From Halomonas maura (GTDB lineage: Bacteria > Pseudomonadota > Gammaproteobacteria > Pseudomonadales > Halomonadaceae), in NCBI RefSeq assembly GCF_030409305.1, contig NZ_JAUFPQ010000018.1:237410-301409 (forward strand): a DNA stretch of 64,000 nucleotides. The letters run 5' to 3'. Under the pieces are notes generated by a model. The model saw only the letters and a program-made list of their open reading frames with translations, searched no databases and had not been told where the DNA came from. The position numbers and the translations under genes were made by a program. Positions within the stretch are counted from its first letter, which is position 1. The number at the start of each line of letters is the position of its first letter. Below, piece after piece: positions 17,040-24,831 of the stretch.

Positions 17040-17560
17040 GCGTCGCCCCCTCCTTCCTGCGCGTGCCGGCGCAGGCGGACGTCCTGGATCGCCGCAAGGA
17101 TGTTCTGGTAGGCGCCGCAGCGACAGAGGTTGCCGCTCATCGCCTCACGGACCGTGGCGACATCGCCGGCGATCCGGTGATCCTCGAGCAGCGCCACGGC
17201 GGACATGATCTGCCCCGGGCTGCAGTAGCCGCACTGGAAGGCGTCGTGGTCGAGGAAGGCCTGCTGGATCGGGTGCAGGTGACCCGCCTCGGCCAGCCCC
17301 TCGATGGTGGTGACGGCCTGGCCCTCGCACATCACGGCCAGGCGCAGGCAGGCGTTCATCGCCCGGCCATCGACATGCACCGTGCAGGCGCCGCACTGGC
17401 CGTGATCGCAGCCCTTCTTGGTCCCGGTCAGCCCGAGCTGCTCGCGCAGCACGTCGAGCAGGATGGCGCTGGGGGAGACCTCGATGGTGATCGGGTCGCC
17501 GTTCAGGGTCAGGCGGACGGTCACGGCCGCCTCTGGGGGATGCGCGGTAGTCTCCTGCAT
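17036..17560 (-). CDS. Molybdo-hydroxylase (2Fe-2S) subunit (PaoA/YagT-like)
   Basis: A 174-residue two-cluster ferredoxin subunit. First-cluster ligands are C51, C56, C59 and C71 (GCDHGQCGACT). Second-cluster ligands are C110, C113, C146 and C148 (QCGYCSPGQ, NLCRCGAY). ATG 17560 follows AAGGAG; a longer frame to 17629 has no conserved residues. E. coli PaoA has a long Tat leader, absent here, so the complex is probably cytoplasmic. It is the first gene of the operon ending at 13840. Confidence 0.88.
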   Translation of the reverse strand: MQETTAHPPEAAVTVRLTLNGDPITIEVSPSAILLDVLREQLGLTGTKKGCDHGQCGACTVHVDGRAMNACLRLAVMCEGQAVTTIEGLAEAGHLHPIQQAFLDHDAFQCGYCSPGQIMSAVALLEDHRIAGDVATVREAMSGNLCRCGAYQNILAAIQDVRLRRHAQEGGGDA

Positions 17561-17806
17561 GCCGGCTCCTTGTCGGGTATCGGCACGTCGGACTCCGTGA
17601 CGACACCGGCACACCTTGCCGCCGGGCAAGGCGAATGTCTTTCAAGCTAGGTGAGGTCCTCGGGAGCGACAAGGCGACAGGGCGCCTCCTGGCTGACCCT
17701 TGGGCAGGCTGGCCCGGGGGAGGAAGGCTGGGCACGGCGTGTCACCGGCGTCAGTGAGACATCGTGCTCCTCGTGCATGGTCTGATCGATCACGGCTGTG
17801 CCTCGG

Positions 17807-18658
17807 TCAGCCGATTTCAAACGACGCCACACCGAAAAGGCGATGTAACGGGATATCGGGAGCATCCCCCGTATACATCCTGGCGGTTTCAAATGACACC
17901 TTCATCTCATGCTTCTCCGCCAATGCAACAGCCGATGCATTGATGTCCGGCACATCCAGGAAAATCGGTTCTGACGCACTGGCGTTGGATGCTAAGGCCA
18001 GAAACAGGGATTCTGCCAGGTCCGGAGTGTCCGCCAGGAGGGGGGCTATCTTGTAACCGTTTCGGCATTTTCGCATGACACCATAACCGGCCAGGTTGCC
18101 ATTCTGCATGATGCCTAGCGCATGACAATCGGGCTGGCTGATCCAGGCCCTGGTGAACTGCGGCCTGCTGGCAGGGAAAAAGGGTTGGTCATAGGTCTCA
18201 ATCGTTTCGAAAGGCAAAGTGGAGAGTGCTGTAATCTCCGGGCCGTGGGGTGGTACTCCACCACCCAGCCCCTCGTAGCGGATGTTGCGATAGGCCAGCT
18301 TGAAACCGGATTTCTTGTAGTTTTCCTGCTGGTCAATGACGCCGTCAAGGCCTATGTTCAGTCCTTGAAGATATTGAAGCCCTTCGTTCCATATCTGGAT
18401 GCCATACCCCTTTCCACGGTATTCAGGCTTGACAATGTAGAAGCCGAGAAAGCCAAAAGCATCATCGTATTTGATCACGGAGATGGTGGCTATGGGTTCG
18501 TCGTCAAGCAAACCGATGAGAAAACCATTCGGGTCGGCTGCATAATAGCAATCAGCATCGTGGAGGCCTGGATTCCATCCTTCCTTTTCGGCCCATTCAA
18601 TCGCGAGATCTACTTCTTCTCGACTCATCACCTCGACACTGTAGCGGTTGTGTTTCAT
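17807..18658 (-). CDS. GNAT N-acetyltransferase with C-terminal acetyltransferase-like domain
   Basis: A 283-residue protein with an N-terminal GNAT domain (YIVKPEYRGKGYGIQIWN is the acetyl-CoA loop) and a second domain of about 120 residues (CRNGYKIAPLLADTPDLAESLF) like those of YitI/DUF1248-type two-domain GNATs. ATG 18658 follows GGAGAG. Base composition is noticeably less GC-rich than the neighbours, with AT-ending codons such as TAT and AAA frequent, suggesting horizontal acquisition together with the diguanylate cyclase next to it. The substrate is unknown. Confidence 0.82.
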   Translation of the reverse strand: MKHNRYSVEVMSREEVDLAIEWAEKEGWNPGLHDADCYYAADPNGFLIGLLDDEPIATISVIKYDDAFGFLGFYIVKPEYRGKGYGIQIWNEGLQYLQGLNIGLDGVIDQQENYKKSGFKLAYRNIRYEGLGGGVPPHGPEITALSTLPFETIETYDQPFFPASRPQFTRAWISQPDCHALGIMQNGNLAGYGVMRKCRNGYKIAPLLADTPDLAESLFLALASNASASEPIFLDVPDINASAVALAEKHEMKVSFETARMYTGDAPDIPLHRLFGVASFEIG

Positions 18659-18979
18659 GGTCTCCTCTCCAGTCGTTGACAACCCCTTGGTGGATAAACG
18701 GCTACGCCTGTGGTTGCTCCCACGAACCCATGCACACCGCAGTGAATCACCACCCTACACCATCAGTGGGTTTGGAAAGCGCCCTTGCTGGTCTTGTGGC
18801 GAAACATCTGTTGCACCTGAAATGCACGAGGCAAGCCGCCTGGCAATGCATGGAGCTGCAACACGAACTTGCTCATTGTTACTCACCAAAGTTCCGGAAA
18901 GCCTACCAACGCGACGACTGAAAGGAGGTGTCGCTCGACGCTCATACCCTCTTGCGGAGTAGAATCTCTCGTCCACCAC
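18659..18979. other. Intergenic region, nothing recognisable
   Basis: The 321 bp between the GNAT start and the diguanylate cyclase stop contain short open frames on the plus strand with no recognisable protein, no RNA gene and no strong terminator. Composition is AT-richer than most of the window. Confidence 0.5.
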
Positions 18980-20296
18980 TCACACGGATGCTATCACCCG
19001 GTTGCGGCCATGATCCTTCGCGCGATACAAGGCCAGGTCGGCGCTTTTCAGCAAGGTGTCGGGCGTGTCGCCATTGCCTGTCGAGGTGGCAACCCCCAGG
19101 CTGATCGTCACCTGCGCCGTCCGCTCTCCATCGATGTGGAAGACCCTGGCCTGAACAGCGCCCCTCACGCGTTCCGCCGCCTGCCGCGCGGCTTGCGCGT
19201 CACATTCCGGCAGTACGATGACAAATTCTTCGCCACCAAACCGACACGCCTTGTCCGTTTCGCGCAGGTTTTCCGCCAGTGTCTGGCCGACCGTTCGCAA
19301 GGCTTCGTCCCCCGCCTGGTGGCCATGGGTATCGTTGTAGCTCTTGAAATGATCGATGTCGCCGAGTATCAGGCTGACAGGCTTTCCGTATCTCTCCGCT
19401 CGCCGAATTTCCTCGGCAAGCAGCCGATCGAACTCTCGCCGATTGTACAGGCCGGTCAAGCCATCGGTGCTCGCCATGCGCTCCAGGGTGTCTTCCTGTT
19501 CACGAATCTGCTTCGTCATCTGGTTGAAGGCATCGGCTACATTGGCAAGTTCACGGGGAATCTGCACCTCGATCCGATGGTCGCGGTCCCCGCCAGAAAA
19601 TCGCATCGAGCCGGCCGCCAACTGATCCATGCTGCTAACGAGTGAGCGGTTGATCACAACGACGCCCAGGAGCGCGCCCAGGATCGAGAGGGCCAATCCA
19701 GTCGCGGCCAAGTACTCCGAGAGTGTCAGGCTGGCCAATGCCTGCTGGTGCGTATTCTCGTTTCTGATGCGCACCGCGTCATGAACGGTTTCAAGGTGAT
19801 GGGCAAGGCGATTGATAAGCGCTTCGAATTCCTCGATCTCCTCGCCAACGATGGCATTGGCACGCAGTGACTCGCCCGACAGGATGGTGCCTGACAGGGT
19901 CGATAGCTCACGCCATTCGTCCTGAGTCTGGTTGATGGTGGATATATCGAACCCTTGCTCCTGCATGGCGGCGGTAAGCTTTTCCAGGTCCCTGTCGATC
20001 TGATCGGCCTTGTTCTGGTATGCGATCTTGCGTCGTTCCTCGCCGTCAATCGCGAAGTCGATGACCGATTCCGATATGTCCCAGAGAGACAGCTGCACAC
20101 TCTGCAACGGTTGCAGGATTTGTCGCTGTTTCGAGGCGACCTCGACCAGCGGCTGGATGATCGCGCCATGATAGAGAACGTAACCTGCCATTGCGGAAAT
20201 GAAGATCGGGGCAAGGCTCATCAGCATGCCGGTCGCTAGCCAGAACTTCAGCGAGCGACGCCGCCAGAATGCCGGTATCTTGTTTATCCTGCTCAT
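18980..20296 (-). CDS. Membrane-anchored diguanylate cyclase (HAMP-GGDEF)
   Basis: A 438-residue c-di-GMP synthase. A membrane segment lies at residues ~17-43, a helical periplasmic sensor region at ~44-195 and a second membrane segment at ~198-220, then a HAMP linker (RSLVSSMDQLAAGSMRFSGGDRDHRIEV) and a GGDEF domain from ~275. The active-site motif is GGEEF, in CRFGGEEFVIVLP. An inhibitory I-site RETD lies five residues upstream, so product inhibition is expected. DIDHFKSYNDTHGHQAGDEAL is intact. The sensor signal is unknown. The gene is in the less GC-rich patch and stands alone. Confidence 0.9.
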   Translation of the reverse strand: MSRINKIPAFWRRRSLKFWLATGMLMSLAPIFISAMAGYVLYHGAIIQPLVEVASKQRQILQPLQSVQLSLWDISESVIDFAIDGEERRKIAYQNKADQIDRDLEKLTAAMQEQGFDISTINQTQDEWRELSTLSGTILSGESLRANAIVGEEIEEFEALINRLAHHLETVHDAVRIRNENTHQQALASLTLSEYLAATGLALSILGALLGVVVINRSLVSSMDQLAAGSMRFSGGDRDHRIEVQIPRELANVADAFNQMTKQIREQEDTLERMASTDGLTGLYNRREFDRLLAEEIRRAERYGKPVSLILGDIDHFKSYNDTHGHQAGDEALRTVGQTLAENLRETDKACRFGGEEFVIVLPECDAQAARQAAERVRGAVQARVFHIDGERTAQVTISLGVATSTGNGDTPDTLLKSADLALYRAKDHGRNRVIASV

Positions 20297-20825
20297 GCAC
20301 CCTCCGCAACGCTTGCATGGGCTATCGAGATTCTTTGGTGAGGTCGGTTTCGATCCTGGAGCATGAAGTGGAAGCTCTTCGGTGCCTCGAGTCGTCGGTG
20401 GCAGTCAGGTTGATTCGCCTAACGGGGGATAGGTCGCCTGTCTTGTCATTGGGTTGACGTGCCCGCCCCTTATTCGGGTCAAACCGCACGCCGTTCACGG
20501 CCCGATCCACTACCATCCTGAGAGGTGAAGCACGGCTCGGCAGCCTGGCGCCGATAGCCGTGCCGGCTACCTGATCCGAATGAACGAGCCTGCCGCCCTT
20601 GCCGGGAGGTTCCCTTCGGGTCGGAGCCATCCTTCCATGTCGCAAGAGACCTGCTTGTCCATGCGGGGCATCCTGGCGGAGTCCCGAATTACCCTTGGCC
20701 CCACTATAGTGGGTGTTCGGTGTCGATGAGGGAACGGCCTTCAACGCAGGGGAAGGCAGGGCGTGATCGCGTCTGGCCTCGACAGCATGGTCGGGATTGA
20801 AGAGCCGGCGCGGATGGGCGCGGAC
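20297..20825. other. Intergenic region with one long hairpin
   Basis: The 529 bp upstream of the diguanylate cyclase contain no convincing gene; a 140-codon minus-strand frame at 20322-20744 has no protein-like composition. The notable element is a 32-nt inverted repeat at 20531-20562. The sequence could include the promoter of the cyclase at its left end. Confidence 0.5.
20531..20562. repeat. Long imperfect hairpin in intergenic DNA
   Basis: CACGGCT and AGCCGTG form the outer 7-bp stem, and CGGC-A-GCC-T-GGC-GCCG the inner stem. It is not followed by a T tract and is not near a stop codon, so a terminator is unlikely; it could be an operator or a remnant of a mobile element. Confidence 0.4.
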
Positions 20826-21449
20826 TCAGCTGTCGACGCGACGCCGGAAGTGGGCGAACAGGAAGGATTGGGGCTTGCCGTCCGGGGTGTGGTGGGTCTC
20901 GAATTGGTGGCTCATCCGCTCGAAATCGGGGTCGAACCGAGCGGCCAGCGTGTCGGCGTCGTAGCGGACCACATCGAGGCCGCTGCAGCGGGTGGGGCCT
21001 TCCGGGCCGAAGGTGGCGATCACCAGGTGCCCGCCGGGGACCAGGCTGTGCCGCAACTGTCGGACATAGGCGGTGCGTTGCTCGGGGGTGACCAGGAAGT
21101 GGAACACTGCCCGGTCATGCCAGAGACCGTAGCGTCCCGCCGGCAGGGCGCCCCGGGTGATGTCGGCCACCCGCCAGGTGACCCGCTCGGCCGCGTCGCC
21201 GAGGCGGCACTTGGCCACCTTGAGCGCCTCGGGCGAGAGGTCCAGCACGGTGAGGTCGCGATAGCCCCGGGCGAGCAGGTCGTCGACCAGGGTGGCTTGC
21301 CCGCCGCCGATGTCGATGATGGCCGTCTCCCGCGACGGTGCCGCCGCCTCGATCAGCCATAGCGAGGTCGTCAGGTGAGGCTGGTACCAGCTGAGCCGGT
21401 CCGGGGCCTTGTTCCGGTAGATCGCGTCCCAGTGGGTCTGACTCGTCAC
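20826..21449 (-). CDS. Class I SAM-dependent methyltransferase
   Basis: A 207-residue Rossmann methyltransferase. Motif I is AIIDIGGGQATLVDDLLARG, motif II is LTVLDLSPEAL, and YGLWHDRAVFHFLVTPEQ matches the small THUMP-free TehB/thiopurine-like group. The GTG start at 21449 was chosen because the homologous N-terminus begins TSQTHWDAIYRNKAPDRLSWYQ and GGGGAG lies 7 nt upstream. The gene is on the same strand 61 bp after the patatin gene and may be cotranscribed. The methyl acceptor is unknown. Confidence 0.82.
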   Translation of the reverse strand: MTSQTHWDAIYRNKAPDRLSWYQPHLTTSLWLIEAAAPSRETAIIDIGGGQATLVDDLLARGYRDLTVLDLSPEALKVAKCRLGDAAERVTWRVADITRGALPAGRYGLWHDRAVFHFLVTPEQRTAYVRQLRHSLVPGGHLVIATFGPEGPTRCSGLDVVRYDADTLAARFDPDFERMSHQFETHHTPDGKPQSFLFAHFRRRVDS

Positions 21450-21510
21450 CGCTATGCTCCCCGAATCGCTGGACTTGCCGAGGGCGAGCACCTGGCCCCT
21501 CGGCGTGAAC

Positions 21511-22575
21511 TCATGGACCGGGCGTGACACCCTCGCTGCTGGCAAGTGGCTGGAAGGTGTCGTCGAACACCCTGTCCAGGTCTAATGTGGAGTGCCGGCC
21601 GATGGCCTCGAAGTGGTCGGCGAGCCAGCGGTCGGCCCAGGCGCGGCCGAGGTCGTGCAGCCGCGAGACGAAGGACCATTCGGCGTTCATCTTGCTGGAG
21701 GCGCTGAGCTCCTCGATGTCGTGCTCGGCGTGGATCAGGTGCAGGCGCATGGCCCGGAAGCGTTCGAGTTCCAGGTCCTCGGCCTCGATCAGCCGTTGCA
21801 GCAGCTGGATGCTGCGCAGCTCCTTGATCAGGCTCGAGTTGAAGGTGATCTCGTTGATGCGGTTGAGGATCTCCCGGGCGGAGTCGGGCAGCTTGCGGCG
21901 CACCAGGGGGTTGACCTGGACGACCACCAGGTCGCTGCAGCCGCGCTCGTCGACCAGCGGGAAGAGCGCCGGGTTGCCGCTGTAGCCGCCGTCCCAGTAG
22001 GCCTCGCCATCGATCTCCACGGCGGGATAGAGATTGGGCAGGCAGGCCGAGGCCATGAGGGTGTCGACGGTCAGCGCGGGCTGGCGGAAGATCGTCGCGC
22101 GGCCGGTGCGCACGTTGGTGGCGGTGACGAAGACCTTGATCTTGTCGCAGGCGTTGACGCAGTCGAAATCGATGCGCTTCTCGATGAGGTCGCGCAGCGG
22201 GTTGATGCCCAGGGGGTTGAGCTGGGCCGGGGTGACCAGCCGGGTGAGGCCCTCGAAGAACAGGTAGCCCGGGGAGTGATCCAGGCTGTCGTCGCCCATC
22301 AGCCGGTCCCAGAAGGTGCGCTGCAGGGGCGAGAAGCGGGCCATCTCGCTCACCGAACGCCAGAAGGCGAGCAACGCCTCCCGCGCGCCGTCGCGGCCGC
22401 CCTTGTAGAGCCCGTCGGCCAGGATCACGGCGTTCATGGCGCCGGCGCTGGTACCGCTGATGGCGTCGATCTCCAGCCGGTCGTCCTCCAGCAGGCGATC
22501 CAGGACGCCCCAGGTCAGGGCCCCGTGGGAGCCGCCGCCTTGCAGCGCCAGGTCGATGCGCTTCCTTTCCGTCAT
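21511..22575 (-). CDS. Patatin-like phospholipase
   Basis: A 354-residue patatin-family lipid acyl hydrolase using a Ser-Asp dyad. The oxyanion motif is GGGSHGAL (residues 13-20), the nucleophile elbow is GTSAG (near residue 43) and the catalytic Asp lies in the DGG motif (AYWDGGYSGNP). All are intact, so the enzyme should be active. There is no signal peptide; related proteins in Proteobacteria act on membrane phospholipids or polyhydroxyalkanoate granules. ATG 22575 follows AGAGGG. The substrate is not defined. Confidence 0.88.
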   Translation of the reverse strand: MTERKRIDLALQGGGSHGALTWGVLDRLLEDDRLEIDAISGTSAGAMNAVILADGLYKGGRDGAREALLAFWRSVSEMARFSPLQRTFWDRLMGDDSLDHSPGYLFFEGLTRLVTPAQLNPLGINPLRDLIEKRIDFDCVNACDKIKVFVTATNVRTGRATIFRQPALTVDTLMASACLPNLYPAVEIDGEAYWDGGYSGNPALFPLVDERGCSDLVVVQVNPLVRRKLPDSAREILNRINEITFNSSLIKELRSIQLLQRLIEAEDLELERFRAMRLHLIHAEHDIEELSASSKMNAEWSFVSRLHDLGRAWADRWLADHFEAIGRHSTLDLDRVFDDTFQPLASSEGVTPGP

Positions 22576-22665
22576 GCCTGTCCCTCTTGCCAGGTGGGTT
22601 CCCTTGCCGGCCCCTGTTGCAGTGCAGTGTAGATGGCGCGGTGGACGCATGCCTGGGGCGAAGGG

Positions 22666-23055
22666 TCAATCCACTTCGCCATAGGGGCTGGCCAGCACCA
22701 CGGTATAGCCGTCGGGGTCGTGCAGCCAGCATTCGCGATGGTTGGCCTGGGGGTTCACATGGGGCTCGCGGAGGATCCAGGCCTCCATCTCGCGGGCCCG
22801 GTCCACGGCGTCATGGAAGTCCTTGACCTCGAACCAGAGCAGCACGCCGTGTCCCGGGCGCACGAAGGAGGGCTCGAGGTTGGGGTGGCCATGCACCTCC
22901 CAGAGATGCAGTTGCAGGAAGAAGGTGTCGTCTCCCGGCATCATCAGCTGCTCGTAGTCGTCGCCGTCATGGACGCCCACGCAGCCGAGCAGCGCCTCGT
23001 ACCAGTGGCGGCTGCGGGCGATGTCCTCCACGGCGATCAATGGCTGTACACGCAT
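22666..23055 (-). CDS. VOC/glyoxalase-family protein
   Basis: A 129-residue vicinal-oxygen-chelate fold protein with two beta-alpha-beta repeats: the first from PLIAVEDIARSRHWYEALLG, the second from GHGVLLWFEVKDFHDAVDRA, ending CWLHDPDGYTVVLASPYG. Family members include bleomycin-resistance, dioxygenase and glyoxalase proteins; nothing in the sequence selects one. ATG 23055 follows GGGAGAAC. A histidine-rich loop (HLWEVHGH) could take part in metal binding. Confidence 0.8.
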   Translation of the reverse strand: MRVQPLIAVEDIARSRHWYEALLGCVGVHDGDDYEQLMMPGDDTFFLQLHLWEVHGHPNLEPSFVRPGHGVLLWFEVKDFHDAVDRAREMEAWILREPHVNPQANHRECWLHDPDGYTVVLASPYGEVD

Positions 23056-23152
23056 CTTCGTTCTCCCGTGCCCCTGAGTCCCCGCATACCCTTTGACCGC
23101 CTGCCTCCCGGGAAGTGGCGCCATCGTCCTGGCATGGTCGCAACCGCTGACT

Positions 23153-23641
23153 CTAGTGCTCCGGCCGGCCCAGCAGCAGGTTGCCCTCGATGGGTACGAA
23201 GCGGCTGGCCGACTGCATCAGGGCGCCGGCGGTGAGGGTCGGCACCCCGTAGACTTCCACCGCCACGCCGAACTTCTCGCGCAGGCGATCGGCCAGCAAA
23301 GCGAAGTCGCCGTCCCCCGAGGCCAGCACCACCACGTCCACGTCGCCCGCGTACTCCATGGCATCCAGGGTGATGCCCACGTCCCAGTCGCCCTTGGCCG
23401 AGCCGTCGGCACGCTGGATGAACGGCTTGAGCTTCACCTCGAAGCCGATGGCCCGGAGGATGTTCTGGAACTGGCGCTGCTTCTCGTCGCCGCGGTCGAT
23501 GGCGTAGGCGATGGCCTTGACCACCCGCCGGCCGGCGCTCGCCCGCGCCCACAGGGCGTTATAGTCGACGTTGCGCCGATAGGCCTGGCGACTGGTGTAG
23601 TAGAGGTTCTGGACATCCAGCAGGATGAGGACGTTGGGCAT
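23153..23641 (-). CDS. NYN-domain (LabA/DUF88) putative ribonuclease
   Basis: A 162-residue PIN-like NYN domain protein. Acidic catalytic positions are visible in LILLDVQNLYYT (D9), GDWDVGITLDAM (near 87) and VVLASGDGDFALL (two aspartates near 110-112), fitting a metal-dependent nuclease. The C-terminal GVPTLTAGALMQSASRFVPI is typical of the LabA-like subgroup. There is no fused second domain. It is predicted cytoplasmic and probably acts on RNA; the target is unknown. It stands alone on the minus strand. Confidence 0.82.
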   Translation of the reverse strand: MPNVLILLDVQNLYYTSRQAYRRNVDYNALWARASAGRRVVKAIAYAIDRGDEKQRQFQNILRAIGFEVKLKPFIQRADGSAKGDWDVGITLDAMEYAGDVDVVVLASGDGDFALLADRLREKFGVAVEVYGVPTLTAGALMQSASRFVPIEGNLLLGRPEH

Positions 23642-23775
23642 GGCGGGGTCCTGACGAGACATGGAGCAGTCTGCGATACCCCATCTTGCCGGAGGCGGGG
23701 GCCCGAGGCGAATCGGCGCCGCCCGGCGGCGTCGCACGATGGCCCGGGCCGGCCGGGCCATCGAGGCGGCGAGGG

Positions 23776-24831
23776 TCAGTCGCCGGGGCCGCGATGGCCG
23801 TCGCTGAGGATATGGTGCAGGCCGCCGTCTTCCACCAGCGGGTCCTCGGGGTTGATGACGATATCGGAGTGGGCCAGCACATAGGCCTTGCCGGTGATGG
23901 TGTTCTCCACCACTTGGTGGGGGCCTTCCTGGCGGGTGCCGGTGAACTCGCCGATGAAGCCGGTCTCGCGCAGCGAGACGGTCTCGAGCTTGTCGCCGGG
24001 CTTGATGCTGCCCTCGTGGTTCATCAGTGCCAGGCGTGCCGAGGTGCCGGTGCCGGTGGTGCTGCGGCAGATCACCCCGGGATGCACGTAGGTGGTCGAG
24101 CGTGAGCGGTAGAAGTCGTCGGCCACCTGTTCCACCGGGCCCATGAAGTGCAGGAAGGGCAAGGGGCCCACGTCGCCCAGGGCGTAGTGGGAGAAGCCGC
24201 GCTCGGCCTGCAGCGCCTCGACGATCTTGTGCGCGCAGTCGGAAAGCGCCCGCTCCTCCTCGCGAATCAGGGTGAAGCCCAGCTGGGCGGCGTCCACCAG
24301 GGCATAGAAGCCGCCGCTGTAGGCGACGCTGTAGGTGACGTCGCCGATGGTGGGCACATGGATGCTGGCCCGGTAGGTGTCGATGTAGCTGGGCAGCCCC
24401 TCGCAGGTGATGGCCTCGACCACGCCGTCGACCACCTTGGCCTCGATGTGCACCTGGCCCGCCGGTGATTCCAGGATGAAGCGCTGCCGTCCCTCCTGCT
24501 TGGGCACCAGGCCGGCCTCCAGCACCGCCGTGGCGGTGCAGATGGTGTTGGAGCCGGAATAGATGGGGTAGCCCATCACCTCCATGATGATGTAGCCGAC
24601 TTCGGCCTCGGGGTTGGTGGCCGGCACGATCAGGTCCACCGACATCTCGGGAATGCCGTAGGGCTCGTCGAGCAGCAGCCGGCGCAGGCCGTCGGCGTCG
24701 TCGCGCAGGTAGTGCATCTGGTCGCGTACCGTGGCGCCGGGCAGCGGGTCGATGCCGCCGAGCACGATGCGGCTGACGTCGCCGCCGGCATGGGTGTCCA
24801 TCAGCCGGATCGTCAGTTCTTCCTTGCTCAT
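23776..24831 (-). CDS. Proline racemase-family protein lacking both catalytic cysteines
   Basis: A 351-residue protein of the proline racemase / 4-hydroxyproline epimerase / trans-3-hydroxyproline dehydratase family. The two general-base positions, normally Cys/Cys, Ser/Cys or Cys/Thr, read Ser92 (YSGSNTICT) and Thr259 (RSTTGTGTS). A Ser/Thr pair is unlike racemases, which argues against simple racemisation and for a dehydratase-type or altered chemistry. Length and other motifs are intact. The start overlaps the upstream quinone-reductase-like gene by 4 bp, so the pair is cotranscribed. The exact reaction is unresolved. Confidence 0.82.
   Translation of the reverse strand: MSKEELTIRLMDTHAGGDVSRIVLGGIDPLPGATVRDQMHYLRDDADGLRRLLLDEPYGIPEMSVDLIVPATNPEAEVGYIIMEVMGYPIYSGSNTICTATAVLEAGLVPKQEGRQRFILESPAGQVHIEAKVVDGVVEAITCEGLPSYIDTYRASIHVPTIGDVTYSVAYSGGFYALVDAAQLGFTLIREEERALSDCAHKIVEALQAERGFSHYALGDVGPLPFLHFMGPVEQVADDFYRSRSTTYVHPGVICRSTTGTGTSARLALMNHEGSIKPGDKLETVSLRETGFIGEFTGTRQEGPHQVVENTITGKAYVLAHSDIVINPEDPLVEDGGLHHILSDGHRGPGD

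Noticed and set aside
20322..20744. 140-codon minus-strand frame upstream of the diguanylate cyclase
   Set aside because: No RBS and no protein-like pattern; retained only as intergenic sequence.
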